A stretch of DNA of 60,870 bases from Gnetum montanum (GCA_015680685.1 MNCI01022401.1:1-60870), one strand, 5' to 3'; positions 1 through 10,996 are shown, counted from the stretch's first letter. Numbers and translations are program-made. The notes: generated by a model from the letters alone, not told the origin.

Positions 1-154
1 TTTTCGCAAGTATTTGGATACCCACACCGACGAGCTCACTACTGATACTCGGCGCAGCCACGTCGGGTACATCTCGTTGCTTCCCGACGCCGTCACCATC
101 TCTCGCTTTCAGAAGCTTCCCTTCCCCTTCCAGCCAGCCCACGCCCAGGCTTAG
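1..154 (+). CDS. 3' end of a COMT-like O-methyltransferase gene (partial)
   Basis: The reading frame enters from the left edge (first full codon at 2) and stops with TAG at 152-154, giving 50 residues. It matches the C-terminus of the complete COMT-like gene at 21811-22626, with 47 of 50 residues identical (differences E to D, H to Q, P to H). The match continues through the stop into about 80 bases of 3' untranslated DNA and fades near 235. This is a second, closely related copy about 22 kb from the complete one. The copies have since been separated by retrotransposon insertions. The segment holds the end of the Rossmann fold and the C-terminal tail but none of the cofactor or metal residues, so activity of this copy cannot be judged from the window. 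Confidence 0.85.
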   Translation, partial: FRKYLDTHTDELTTDTRRSHVGYISLLPDAVTISRFQKLPFPFQPAHAQA

Positions 155-235
155 CTTAGCTTTGCTCTGCTTTGGTTACCAGTACCGGTGCGGTTTCGAC
201 TACCGTTGTTGTTTTCTGCTGCCGCTGCTGTTGCA

Positions 236-1104
236 TTGAGATGAGATATTCATGCCATGATGAATTCCTTTTATTTCTATTTTTAAACTATCCACATGAG
301 TATTAATAAGCATAGTAAGAATGGGATTGTACCAAAAGATAGAAGAGCAATAGGATATGTTGGTGTGTTGGTTGTATTTAGTATAAGTGGTAGAAGATGA
401 GCAACATGTATTATTAAAATGTTGCAAAACAAATTTCTTTAGAAGAAAATAACAAATCTCAAGTTAGTCTTTGTATGAGTTATTTAAGCTACCAAAATTA
501 GTTCTCGGGAATTATAGAGAAAACATGTTCAAGTTGCATGAATATTGGATATATCTATCATACTACTGATGTATTTTGAATAAGTTCATTTGTATCACCG
601 ATCTATAGGGTCTACACATCTACATCTAATAAAATATCAATATTAGTATTAATTATTGTTACAATTTATTTGTTTTATGCATTTTTCTATAATTTTAATG
701 TTAACTATCACTAGATTATTATTTTATTTAATTTAACAAAGAAGGTAGGTTTAGAATGTGATTTGTATCTTTTAAAATATAGTTATACAATGAGGTGTTA
801 CCTTAGTGGTATAGGTCTTAGCCTTCTAATCCCAAGTCACAAGTTTGATTCTACTCAAACCAAGTTGTTGATTAATACATAATTTTCATATTTTTCACTA
901 AAAATTTGATTTTACTAATATTTAATTTTAAACCTTCCAAATCAAGAGCGATATAATTCACAGCATATATTTTGTTTTTTCTTATGTTTTTTTCCTAGGA
1001 TGTTTCAAATCATACCAACTTCTTAGATAAAAAAGTATTTAAACAAGTTTTAAAATTTCAAGTTGACAAGATTTTCCATCCAATTAATGCCAAAACTTAA
1101 GAGT
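236..1104. other. AT-rich intergenic DNA
   Basis: No coding region is recognisable between the COMT 3' end and the copia LTR. The only structure I see is the tRNA-like stretch near 793-860. Confidence 0.6.
793..865 (+). repeat. Possible tRNA-derived SINE head
   Basis: A box-A-like segment (about 797-814, containing CTTAGTGGTATAGG) is followed about 35 bases later by a box-B-like segment (AGTTTGATTCT, 842-852). That is the spacing of an internal RNA polymerase III promoter. No target duplications or tail were found. It could also be a decayed tRNA relic. Confidence 0.3.
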
Positions 1105-1109
1105 CAAAG

Positions 1110-1564
1110 TATAAGGTGGTTGAACATAAATCTACCTTAATTCTCCACCATCTATTATTTGCTCCACCATCACCATCTATTACCATATTTGGTTTTCTAT
1201 TTTTTAATATGATCAACCCACCCATACTCATTTTTTAGTTGTGCCAATCTCTTTCTCCAAATCAAAATACNCTCATCCATTTTCACCTCTGTAGATTGCA
1301 ATTGATGGATCAAGGTATTGAAAGTATTTAGATGTTCTGTAATGGTGGTATCTTTAACCATTTTATAGTCATACAATTATTCCTTTAACAACAACTTNCC
1401 TCTGAAGCTATGTTGTTGCTAACAGTCTAAGAATCAATTTTATGCTAGGGTTTCTCACCTTGAAGGTTTTCCCCAAGGTAACTATGTATCTTTTCAATTT
1501 TTGCAGTTTTCTTTATGTTATAAGAAATTTAATATTATATTAGTGCAAGCGATTAAGAATAACA
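1110..1564 (+). repeat. 5' LTR of the copia element
   Basis: It aligns with the 3' LTR halves 9757-9907 and 17438-17777. The start, the stretch around 1190-1270 and the stretch 1400-1564 all match. The middle (1272-1397) does not match the 3' LTR and is bracketed by N bases. Confidence 0.85.
1272..1397. repeat. N-bracketed inverted copy of copia gag sequence
   Basis: These 126 bases read as an essentially exact reverse complement of 1922-2047 in the gag region. Single N bases sit immediately before (1271) and after (1398). The matching place in the 3' LTR (about 17466-17608) has unrelated sequence. A contig placed wrongly between two joins is the simplest explanation. Confidence 0.8.
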
Positions 1565-1566
1565 AT

Positions 1567-1578
1567 TAGTATCGGAGC
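1567..1578 (+). promoter_or_regulatory. Copia primer-binding site (degenerate)
   Basis: TAGTATCGGAGC lies 2 bases after the LTR end and differs at two positions from the usual tRNA-iMet primer site TGGTATCAGAGC. Confidence 0.7.
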
Positions 1579-1629
1579 TAGGTTTCACGTACCACAATTA
1601 TTTTATCCAAGTGATTGTAGGGAAAACTC

Positions 1630-2060
1630 ATGACCAACTCTTTATCAAAAATTAAGATTGAAAAATTCAATGGGTTCAACTATGAATTATGGAAGATTAA
1701 AATGGAGGCTATCTTCATTAAAAAGGACTAGCATAGTGTAATTTCAGGAGAGAAGACTAATAAAATGTCTAATGAAGAGTGGAAAATACTAAAGCTAAAG
1801 GTGATAAGTACAATTCATTTATGTCTTTCAGTTTCAACATTACTTAATGTTTCGAATCTTTCTTCTACTAAAGATTTATGGGATAAACTAAAAGCTCTGT
1901 ATCAAATAAAGTCCCTAGCCAATAAGTTGTTGTTAAAGGAATAATTGTATGACTATAAAATGGTTAAAGATACCACCATTACAGAACATCTAAATACTTT
2001 CAATACCTTGATCCATCAATTGCAATCTACAGAGGTGAAAATGGATGAGAAAGATTAGCA
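1630..2060 (+). pseudogene. Copia gag, N-terminal part
   Basis: From the ATG at 1630 the translation reads as a copia gag protein. It has the KFNGFNYELWK motif near residue 13 and a later DLWDKLKALYQ segment, typical of the plant UBN2 gag family. In-frame TAG and TAA codons interrupt it, and it is cut at 2061 by the insertion of the 2066-6236 element. The frame resumes at 6237 after the duplicated CATCA. Confidence 0.8.
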
Positions 2061-2065
2061 CATCA

Positions 2066-2632
2066 TACATCCCCATTCTCAAATGATGCTACTACCTAAT
2101 GAAGATGGTCCCTTTTCCTAACAAGTGTTATTGTTATCTTAACAAAGCCTGAAAGGGTAGTTGTAATTGAGACTCAAAAGGGCATGTTATAATAATGGAT
2201 GTGTCTCTCAAGGTGATCTTTGAGGGTTTGACCTAAGGAATTAATACCCCAGGTTAGAGGTCATGCCAACATGGAGTGGTGGAGCCAATACAAGCAAGTC
2301 ATGAGAGCTGGGTGAAGTGGGACAACATGTCAAATGACCATCCCTTCTAGCCAGTTGTAGGCCTAACTCTAGTGGTAGTGTTGGATTGCCTCTAAGGGGA
2401 TAGATGTCAAAGGAAGAAAACCCCAAGGAACACTCTCAGAGCACAATCCAGATACGCTATTCCATATTAATAAAGCATTCTTTTTTATTCCTTTATGCAT
2501 TTTCCTATTATTTCTTTTATACATAATGTCAAATATCACATATATTTCACATCTGGTATATTTTCTTCATAGCATAATGTCTAATATATCACATATTTGA
2601 TGTTTGCCATGACATTCAGGGATAGGATGTCA
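2066..2632 (+). repeat. 5' LTR of the gene-capturing element
   Basis: This 567-bp LTR aligns along its length with 5706-6236. It holds an AATAAAGC polyadenylation-like signal near 2469 and ends in GGATGTCA. Confidence 0.85.
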
Positions 2633-2636
2633 TAAT

Positions 2637-2648
2637 TGGTATCAAAGC
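2637..2648 (+). promoter_or_regulatory. Primer-binding site, tRNA-iMet type
   Basis: TGGTATCAAAGC lies 4 bases after the LTR end and differs at one position from TGGTATCAGAGC. Confidence 0.8.
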
Positions 2649-4189
2649 AAACCATGACCTAAGGGCCATTCAAAACCATGGGGCTGACTACAATAAGAAA
2701 TTAATGATGAATCATGAGACCACAATAGAGGAAAATTCATTAACCATCACTAGATGCACCAATGTCTGAGATGATTTATGAAAGCTAGAAGATACTATTC
2801 CATTGATTTCATGAACAATGGATCAAAAATCTACAAAAATACATAAATCCCACCAANTTTTTTTGAAACCTAAGACCATGTTCAATACATAGTACTCATC
2901 GAGATGATTCCAACGGTACAAATTTCGTCTTGATCAGACTTACGGTTTGGAAGATATTGATGTTCAAAGTTTCTCAGTATACGTGCATTAAAATAATATT
3001 AAATTATTATTATTATTATTTTAAAAAATATCAAAATTTTAGGGTTGGGAATCAACCTAGAATTGCTATTTACCCATACCAAACCTCCACCTTGGCATCA
3101 GCTGAACTACCACGTCAACTGTCGTGGCAAGGTGAAATAAAATAATAATAATAAATTTTTAAAAATATTTAAAAAATTTTAAGCTAGAGGTAGTGGGTTT
3201 GGCCGCAAGCCCCAACCTACTCTTATTTTTTAAAAAAATTTATGAAATATTAAATTAAATTAAATTAATTAAAAATATTTTAAAAACTTGGCAGAGCCAT
3301 GACCAGCCATGCTACCATCCATGATCAATCATGCTACTAGTCGTGGCTGACTACAATTAAGGGTTAGTCCCAAGGGCCGGCCAAGGGTGGCCATGCACCA
3401 CACATCACTTGTAGGATCTTCTCTTCTAAGGATTCGTGCTCACCTCGCTTTGCACCACTTCTCCTCTATGTTGCTCCTATTTTGGCCATGCACCATGATG
3501 CTTCATGTCTATGCCCAAGGAACACCAAAAATTATTTTTTACTCCTTGCCTAATATAGTGCCTTGAGATCCTCAAAAGTTTAATTTTAGCATAACTCGAG
3601 CATATGATGTTCGTTTTCAACATATGAATAGTCATTTCCAACATTTTTCACCATTATAAACTTAATGGTGAGGTTAGATTTATCATCCAAGCATCCAATA
3701 ATTCAATGATATCATAAATTCAACCTTTTTGGCTTTAATATTCAGTGCATAACCCTTACAGATAGTCTTAAGATTACTATGGCATGTCATTAATTACATT
3801 CCCAGAGTTAGTGTTCTTAAGAGGGGTAGAAAGGTTGTTAAGAATTTGATAATATACTTACATATTACTAAAATTATATGATGTCATTAAATATTACTAA
3901 AATTAGATAATGTAATTATAAAATTAGATAATGTATCTAAATTAGTTGGAGAATCAATTGTTGTATTAGTATCAGTTGATTATTAGTTGATGAATTAGTT
4001 GGTGTATCAGTCATTAAATCAATTGATGAAACAAAATGGTCTTTAATGATCAAGAAGATGTATATTAATTCTTCTTACAATTAAATCATATGATAGAAGA
4101 ACATGGAGACTCAAAATATTGTTTAAATTAGGAGTATGATACTCATGCAGAGAAATGATTTAGAAGAGAATCTAAGAATAAGAATGAGA
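2649..4189 (+). other. Leader/interior of the gene-capturing element
   Basis: No protein domain is convincing. A short frame near 2705-2830 could be a decayed gag start. ATT microsatellite-like and A/T-rich runs occur at 3000-3260, and short repeated phrases around CCATGCTACCATCCATGATC occur at 3290-3360. Degenerate repeats of TTAGATAATGTA type occur at 3840-4010. One N is present at 2857. Confidence 0.5.
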
Positions 4190-5250
4190 ATGAAAGTTGC
4201 AACATACAGTGTGCTTGTAAGATCCCTAGTAAGTGAGAAACAACATCCACTATGTTTATTATGGGCTTTGGATTGGCACAAATATCGATACCCACACATT
4301 TTAGCAAAGTTACAAGATTTGAATGTTGATGTTTTATGCCTACAAGAAGTCTTACCATGGGAATTTTTATATCAATTCCAATGGGATATAGAGGTATTTA
4401 CAAGAAAAAAGGTTCTTATGAAAATTCTTCTTTTCAGCCATATAGATTAGCATATTGTAGAAATCACAAAATGGATGGTTGCACATTCTTTTATAAAGAA
4501 GCCAAGTTTGAATTGGTACAAAGATTTGAATGGAGTTTAGAAGACATGATTTTTAAAATTCGAGAACTTCAAGTACTGGATAGGAAAGAACATTCAAGGT
4601 TTCGAAAAAGTCACATAGCTTTGCAATTGATTCTAAAAATTTAGTTACCAAGAGGATGTGTATGCATGGTTAACACACATTTAATTTGCAAATCAACATG
4701 TTCATATGTTAGACTATATCAAGGAGCATATTTGATTAAGCAAATAGAAGAAAGTTTGAAGAATAAGTTATTCCTAAGTTATATCCATCCAATTCCATTT
4801 ATTCTTTGTGAAGACTTCAATGCAAAAGTTGGAAGTGGTGTTTATCAATTCCTAAAATATGGATCTGTAAAGGAATCCTTGGAATATGAACCTAATTTGA
4901 AGGAGATGTCTCTATTAATTCAACATACAATTCCATTGGCCAGTGCATATTCTACTTACTTTGAATCTTCAATAGATAAATTACATTCTAAAATTCAGGA
5001 ACAGATGATGTTGATGGATAGTACTCATCAAGAACCACAATTTACTAATTTCTTTGCTACGATTAATGAGGATGAGTCAACAACATTCTTCATTTAGACC
5101 CTAAATTATATTTGGTATGATGCCTGATTCTTCCAAGTTACTAAAGTTAATTTCTAAAGAAGAAGTTGAGAAGAATCAAAATCAAGCCTTGCCATCCCAA
5201 ACAAAACCATCCAATCATATACCACTTATGGTAGAATTACAATTACTCTG
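4190..5250 (+). pseudogene. CCR4-like endonuclease/exonuclease/phosphatase family gene, captured and broken
   Basis: The conceptual translation follows the CCR4-type (deadenylase/Angel-like) EEP fold in order. It shows an ATYSVL start (family YNVL/YNIL), the WALDW segment, DVLCLQEV (4309-4342 region), KMDGCTFFYK, VNTHL, EDFN, FTNF, LNYIWY and SNHIPLMVELQL. It covers about 350 codons with no intron, whereas plant genes of this family are normally multi-exon, so it looks cDNA-derived. Two frame changes (about 4350 and 5100) and stops at 4642 and 5095 break it. Conserved residues are altered: Asn to Ser in YNVL, Asp to Asn in LDYI, and Asp to Asn in SDH. The catalytic Glu of LQEV and the DFN remain. 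It lies wholly between the two LTRs of the 2066-6236 element. The exact paralogue (CCR4 homologue 1 to 6 type) is unresolved. Confidence 0.75.
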
Positions 5251-5705
5251 TTTAGTTCACAAGGTTGATCAAGATCAGGAAGTATCTCACCCTTACTTTT
5301 AATAAATCTTATTTATTATTTAATTTATATTTTAATAAGATAAGTAAAATATCTAAGGTAATAGAAGTTGGAAATAAAGAATTTTTCTTACCTTCACTTA
5401 GGTAACTAGATCTGAGTTGCACTTTGTGTGACCTTCGTTAGGATTGGTGGTTGGTGGTTGGTAGATCTTTAATTCACCTCTTGTCATTATCTTAGAAAGT
5501 GAGGTAGTAATCAAGAAAGTAATGTTTAATTTTTCATATATTTTTCTCATATATATTTTGTTTACTATATAAGCAAGAAACAACTTCAAGTTCAAAGCAG
5601 AAATTAAATTATTAAAGCATCGAAGCATAATAGAAGTATTTGAGTTAAAAAGATAGAGAACATGGACTCGTTTGAGGATGAATGAAACCTAAGGAGCATA
5701 GGTTA
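5251..5705 (+). other. Interior between the captured gene and 3' LTR
   Basis: AT-rich DNA with no recognisable domain. There is no long poly(A) run after the captured sequence. A weak purine-rich stretch (CCTAAGGAGCATAGG, 5688-5702) lies where a polypurine tract should be. Confidence 0.5.
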
Positions 5706-6236
5706 TAACATTCCCATTCCCAAATGATGCTTCTACCTAATGAAGATGGTGCCTTTTCATAATAAGTGTTATTATTATCTTAACAAGACCTAAAAGGGTA
5801 GTTGTAATTGAGATCCAAAAGGACATGTCTCTAAAGGTGACCTTTGGGGTTTTGACCTAAGGCATTTACACCTAAGGTCAGAGGTTGTACCAGCATGAAG
5901 TGGCGAAGCCAGTACAAGCAAGTCATGGGAGCTGGGTCAAGTAGGACAAGAAGTGGAATGGCCATCCCTTCTAGCTTGTTGTAGGCTTAAGTGTGGTGGC
6001 ATTGTTGGATTACCTCTAAGGGGATAGATGTCAAAGGAAGAAAACCCCAAGGAACACTCTCAGAACAAAATCTAAATATGCTATTCCATATCAATAAAGC
6101 ATTTTTTCTATTATTTCCTTTATACATAATGTCAAATATCACATATATTTCCCATTTGGTATATTTTCTTCATATGCATAATGTATAATATATCATATAT
6201 TTGATGTTTTCCGTTACATCTAGGGATGGGATGTCA
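5706..6236 (+). repeat. 3' LTR of the gene-capturing element
   Basis: It aligns with 2066-2632 with scattered substitutions and small indels, shares the end GGATGTCA, and is followed by the target duplication CATCA at 6237-6241. Confidence 0.85.
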
Positions 6237-6241
6237 CATCA

Positions 6242-6830
6242 CTTCTTAGTACACTTCTAGATTTATGAGAGACATTTGTGATAACTGTAAGTAATACATC
6301 TACTAGCTTTATTTCTGGTAATATTTTTGGTCAATTGTTACCTAAGGAAGTAAGAAGAAAAACTTCTAATCCTCAAAATAATGTATTATTTATCAAAACA
6401 TGATGTATTATTTATCAAAAATGATGTAAAGAAAAAGTTTGTTAAGAACCCTTAGTTGAAGAATAAACCTTAAAATTTTGTAAAGAGGAATCTAAATGTT
6501 GGAATTGTGGTAAAGTTGGTCATGTAAAGAAAGTTTGTAAATCCCCTTCCAAAAAGGACAAAAAGAGTAATGTATCAAAAAATAATAAGGCCTCTCCTGC
6601 TTGAGAGGGAGATTTATATGTTATGTCATCTTCTAATAATGTTGATATGTATTCATGGTATGTGGACTTGATTACATCTCATTACTATAATCCACATGTC
6701 AATTAGTTTGGTGATTATACATCATTTGATCTTAGAATTGTAAGATTGGGTGATGATGGTTTGTGCAAAGTTGTAGGTTAGGAAAAGGTAAAGATTCAAT
6801 TTAATAATGGAGTAGTTAAATTGGTTCCCA
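6242..6830 (+). pseudogene. Copia gag C-terminus with CCHC knuckle, and protease remnant
   Basis: The gag frame continues after the nested insertion (LLDLYETFVITV-like). The zinc knuckle at 6497-6538 reads C-X2-C-X4-H-X4-C, with CWNC and GHVKKVC visible. Downstream, MYSWYVD near 6650 corresponds to the copia protease region, but the catalytic D-S-G is not preserved. Several stops occur. Confidence 0.75.
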
Positions 6831-7900
6831 ATGTACATCATTTTCCAACACTTACTAAAAATCTTTTGTATGCATGTGAACTGGATGATATAGAACTAAT
6901 TGTTATCTTTGGAGGTGAAAAATATTTAATATTACATTGTTCATTTCTTTTGGCTTCTATAATTAAAACAAGGAAGTTGTATAAATTAGAAGCTAAGACT
7001 TTAAATAAAAAATTAAGTTCATTTGTAGTTATTAATTTAAATTCAAGTAATGTGGCATAAAAGAATGGAACATGTTGGTCAAAAAGGACTTAAGGAACTT
7101 TACAATTAAGGTAAATTTAAGTTTCAAAAGATTTTTTATATTTTTACCATCATTATTTACATGGTAAATAGAGGCATCATAGTCTTTAAAAAGGTAATGC
7201 AAAGTCTCTTCAAAGATTAGAACTAATACATAGTGATGCATGTGAACTAGTTAAAAATTTTAGAACAAGTTCTCTTGGAGGTGCTATGTATTATGTTTCT
7301 TTTACTGATGATTATTCTAGAAAGAGTTGGATCTATTTATTAAAACATAAGTTTGAAGTAATTAAAAATTTAAAGAATTCAAAGGTCTTGTTGAGAATTA
7401 TTCAGGAAAGAAAATCAAAATTCTAAGAGCTAACTATGGTGGTGAGTTTTGCTCAAATGAATTTAATGCTTTCTATAAAGAATAAGATATTCAAAGGCAA
7501 AAAACCATTCTAGGGACTCCTGAACAAAATGGAGTAGTAGAGCACTTCAATTGAATATTGATGGAATGGGTTAGATGTATGCTCAGTGAATTTGATCTTG
7601 ACAAGCATTTTTGAGGTAAAGCAATAATAACTACAAGTTATCTTATCAATAGATCTCCTTCATCAAATCTTGATGGAAAAATTCTAGAGGAAGTTTGGAG
7701 TGGTAGATTCATTAATTTAAATTATTTGAAGATTTTTGGTTGTAAAGCCTATGTACATGTTCTAAATTTTGATAAATCCAAATTAGACTCTAACACTATC
7801 AAATGTATTTTTCTTAGCTATGGACATGGTGTCAAAGCTTATAAGTTGTATACCCTAGAAACTAAAAGGCATATTTATAGTCTAGATGTCATCTTTAGAG
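6831..7900 (+). pseudogene. Copia integrase remnant
   Basis: The translation shows the pre-integrase motif (MWHKRMEHVGQKGLKEL, from 7051), the integrase core start (HSDACE, YYVSFTDDYSRKSW near 7290-7335) and a C-terminal segment around KIFGCKAYVHV (7727-7760). Stops and frameshifts separate the pieces. Confidence 0.75.
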
Positions 7901-8229
7901 AAAAATATGGATCTATGAAGGAGGAATCTTCAAATACTAAGACTCCTTTAAATGATATAAATCCTATATATGTGCTTGTTGAAATTAATAATGAAATTTT
8001 TGAGGGTCATCCTTCCTCGGCTAGGGATATTGCCCCTGGCAAACAAGATGGTGATAGCATGGAAGACAAGGAGGAACAACATGAAGAGGGAGAAAATAGT
8101 TTTAGTGAAGATGAGCCATTAAGACTTTCAACACATATATGAAATTTACCATCACATCTAGAGGAATATGTATTATTCATTGAAAATGATAAGCCTACAA
8201 CATATGATGAGGCATGTTTATCCATGCAA

Positions 8230-8900
8230 AACATAGAATAAAAATAAGCCATCGATGCTAAAATGTCATCACTTCATAAGAATAAAACATGGGAATTGGT
8301 TGAACTTCCACCAGGTAGGAAATCCATTAAAAATAAATCAACATACAAGATAAAATCTGGTAAACAATTCAAAGCTTAACTCATTGCAAAAGGATATTCT
8401 CAGAAAAAAGCAACTGATTATATGAAATCTTCTTTCCAATAGTAAAATTAATATCCATGAGATCATCATTATCTATCACAGCTATTTATGATCTTGAACT
8501 TGAACAAATGTATGGGAAAATAACATTCCTCAATGGTGATCTTGAGGAAGAAATATATATAACTCAACTTGAAGGATATGAAATAAAAGGAAAAGAGCAT
8601 ATGGTATGTCGATTATTAAAATCATTACTCAAATAAGCACCAAGGATGTGAAATAAAAAGTTTAATGACCACATGTTAAATCTTGCCTTCTTTAGAAGTG
8701 TTGAAGACTCCTGTATGTATGTTAAAAACATAAGTAAAAAATATGTTATCTTGCTACTATATGTTGATGATATGTTAATAGCAGAGAATAACATACATGA
8801 TATTTAGGAGTTAAAACTTCATCTTTCTTCTTAATTTGAGATGAAGGATCTTGGTTTTGCATAAAAAATTTTGGGCATGGAAATTAAAAGAGATAGGGCT
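8230..8900 (+). pseudogene. Copia reverse transcriptase remnant
   Basis: The RT start (NKTWELVELPPGRK, near 8283) and the catalytic motif LLLYVDDMLIAEN (8752-8791) are clear. The intervening palm and fingers are frameshifted and contain stops. Confidence 0.8.
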
Positions 8901-8959
8901 AATAAACAACTTTGGCTTGGATAGTCTACATATGTTTAAAATATTATTAAAAAGTTTAA

Positions 8960-9690
8960 TATGCAATATTGAAAGCCTATGGCTACACCTTGTGAAACTG
9001 GTATCAAACTTTCAATTGAAAAATGCCAAAAGACAAGAGAAGAAAAAGAGCTTATGGTTAAAATTCCATATACTAGACATATCGGCAGTTTAATGTATGC
9101 AATGGTTTCTACTATACCTAATATTCCATACACTGTATCTAATCCAAAGAAACAACACTAGACTATGATAAGCAAGTCTTCCGATATCTTCATGGTACTA
9201 CAAATTATGGGATCTATTATAAAAATGATACCATCAAACTTCATGGCTTTGTTGATGTAGATTTAGGCAGTGATCTTGATAGTAGAAAATCTACTAGTGA
9301 ATATGTGGTTAATCTCTTTAGTAGCATTGTTTCAAGAAAAAGTTAGAAACAATCTTGTTTTGCTTAGTCTACCACTCAAGCTGAAAATGTTGCTACTAAT
9401 CTAGCATGTTGAAGGGCTATATGGCTTTAAAGGCTAATAGCTAAACTTAAAATCACTCAAAATCCTATAAATATTGGTAGTGATAGTCAAAGCGCTATTA
9501 GCATATCCAAGAATCTAACTTTTCATGCCCGAATGAAGCACATTGAAATTCAATATTAATATATACAATGAAAATTAAAAAGCATAAGATTCTTCTAAAC
9601 TAGATATCTACTAAAGAAAATCCTATAGACATGCTCACTAAGTCAACAACTGTTGCAAAGTTTCTTTAGTGTCGGTTAGCATTGTTCTTC
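8960..9690 (+). pseudogene. Copia RNase H remnant
   Basis: GSLMYAMV (about 9083-9106), DSRKSTSEYVV (9278-9310), SDSQSAISISKN and FHARMKHIEI (9480-9550), and the terminal NPIDMLTKS segment are all recognisable as copia RNase H. It is broken by stops, many of them TAG. Confidence 0.8.
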
Positions 9691-9756
9691 ATCAAAACTA
9701 ATTTCCTAAAAGGTTTGGATTTTTTATCAAGCAACTTTATCTTCAAGGAGGAGAAT

Positions 9757-9907
9757 TATAAGGTGATTAAAGAAAAATATACCTTAATGCACCACCATTT
9801 CTTACTTGCTCTATCATCACCATCCATTATCATATATGGTCACTATCATATTTAGTTTTCTATTTTTTAATATGGTCAACCCATCCATACTTGCTTTTTA
9901 GTTACGC
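9757..9907 (+). repeat. 3' LTR of copia, left half
   Basis: It starts TATAAGG after a purine tract (AAGGAGGAGAA, 9745-9755) and aligns with 1110-1260. It is cut by the insertion at 9908. Its last five bases TACGC (9903-9907) are the target duplication. Confidence 0.85.
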
Positions 9908-10976
9908 TGATGGGACACGATATCGCATGAGACGCGATATCATGTACATGATATAGTGATCGTCGCGATATCACATCCCTTGTGATATCGCGTCGTCCCT
10001 TGCGATATCACATACGTGATATTGTTGTCCATCGCCATATCTATAAATAAGAGGTGGCACTCCCTTGTTTCATCATCTTAGGCTAGAAGTAGGGAAACTC
10101 TGGTAGATTGATCACTCCAAAGATAGAATATTTCCATGTGCCCGCAGTAGGGGTCCTCACATGAACAGATCTTTATTCAAGCAACATTGTACCTAAACGC
10201 AAGTTGTGTACGGCAATAAAGATGAGCTTTGTGGACAAACCTTGCAGTGCATGGAATAGGATTTATTACTTGTTATTTATTACATGTTATTTATTACCTG
10301 CAGTAGCATGGAATGAGTATGACTTGATTACGAGCACCTAAGTGATACTGCTTGGTAACCCAGTGGCGTATCTAGGATCTACGCTTGGTAATCCCAGTGG
10401 TAGTCATGCACCAAGATGTGTACGGATAATCAAGGAACGGATGCTCATTGCGATTAGTTTCTCTTTCACCCTAAACTCCTAGAACGTGGAATGAGTACGA
10501 CTTGATTACGAGCATTTACGGATGTGTACGGATAGTCAAGGAACAGATGCTCATCACGCTTAGGCTAGTTAAGTGCCTCAATACGACCACTTCAAGCACG
10601 TGCGTTACGCATGGTGATCCCAGTAACGATTAGCATTTGGTAGCCACGGTTGCATAGTTCAGGGTGTATACAGTAAGTGGGAACAAATGCTGATGCTAGG
10701 TAATTTAGACTTAGTCATTAGTTAGAGTTAGTTAGTTTCTCAACCCTTCACCCTTTAGCATAGAATACATAAAACATAAAAATCATAAAAATCATATACC
10801 TCAAACTTTCTTAGCCATACACCGTGACAAATACAAGTAAGTCTAGGAAGACAACGAATAATTAACCCTAAGTGTTCCAAGAGGCATGTAGGCATTTAGT
10901 CTACGAAGTTTGACCAGATCGTGCATGCGACACTAGTATTCGTATGGTTGAGTGTAGGGATACCCGCCACTCATCA
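9908..10976 (+). repeat. 5' LTR with GATATC array
   Basis: This 1069-bp LTR begins TGATGGG and ends ACTCATCA. It has a GATATC-rich block (9915-10030), a TATA box CTATAAATAAGAGG (about 10040-10053), and an internal direct repeat in which a segment with GAGTACGACTTGATTACGAG and ACGGATAATCAAGGAACGG occurs twice (about 10308-10450 and 10480-10560). Confidence 0.9.
9915..10030 (+). promoter_or_regulatory. Palindromic GATATC array upstream of the LTR TATA box
   Basis: Five exact GATATC hexamers plus decayed forms (GATATA, GATATT) occur in about 115 bases. Most are extended as CGATATCG or TGATATCA. The array ends just before the TATA box. Confidence 0.8.
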
Positions 10977-10977
10977 T

Positions 10978-10996
10978 TGGCATCGTTGCTGGGGAC
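10978..10996 (+). promoter_or_regulatory. Primer-binding site, tRNA-Asp type
   Basis: TGGCATCGTTGCTGGGGAC follows the LTR and differs by two transitions from TGGCGCCGTTGCCGGGGAC, the site seen intact (reverse strand) at 40063-40081. Confidence 0.85.

Larger units (their letters stand above)
2066..6236 (+). mobile_element. LTR element carrying a captured CCR4-like gene
   Basis: Two LTRs (2066-2632 and 5706-6236), both starting TACAT/TAACAT and ending GGATGTCA, bound a 3.07 kb interior. An exact 5-bp duplication CATCA lies outside them (2061-2065 and 6237-6241), so this was a single insertion into copia gag. A tRNA-iMet type primer site follows the left LTR. The interior has no recognisable protease, RT or integrase. 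It holds a short possible gag start, AT-rich DNA and a degenerate CCR4-type exonuclease sequence. It is therefore a non-autonomous element that must have been mobilised in trans. Confidence 0.85.

Noticed and set aside
1272-2047. Inverted repeat in copia gag as a biological hairpin
   Set aside because: Ns mark both borders of the left copy and it replaces expected LTR sequence. An assembly error is more likely.
2241-2426. Antisense frame inside the LTR of the gene-capturing element
   Set aside because: Not kept intact in the paired LTR and without any motif. LTR DNA explains it.
4143-4358. Antisense frame over the CCR4-like segment
   Set aside because: The sense strand gives an ordered set of EEP-family motifs, so this is a shadow.
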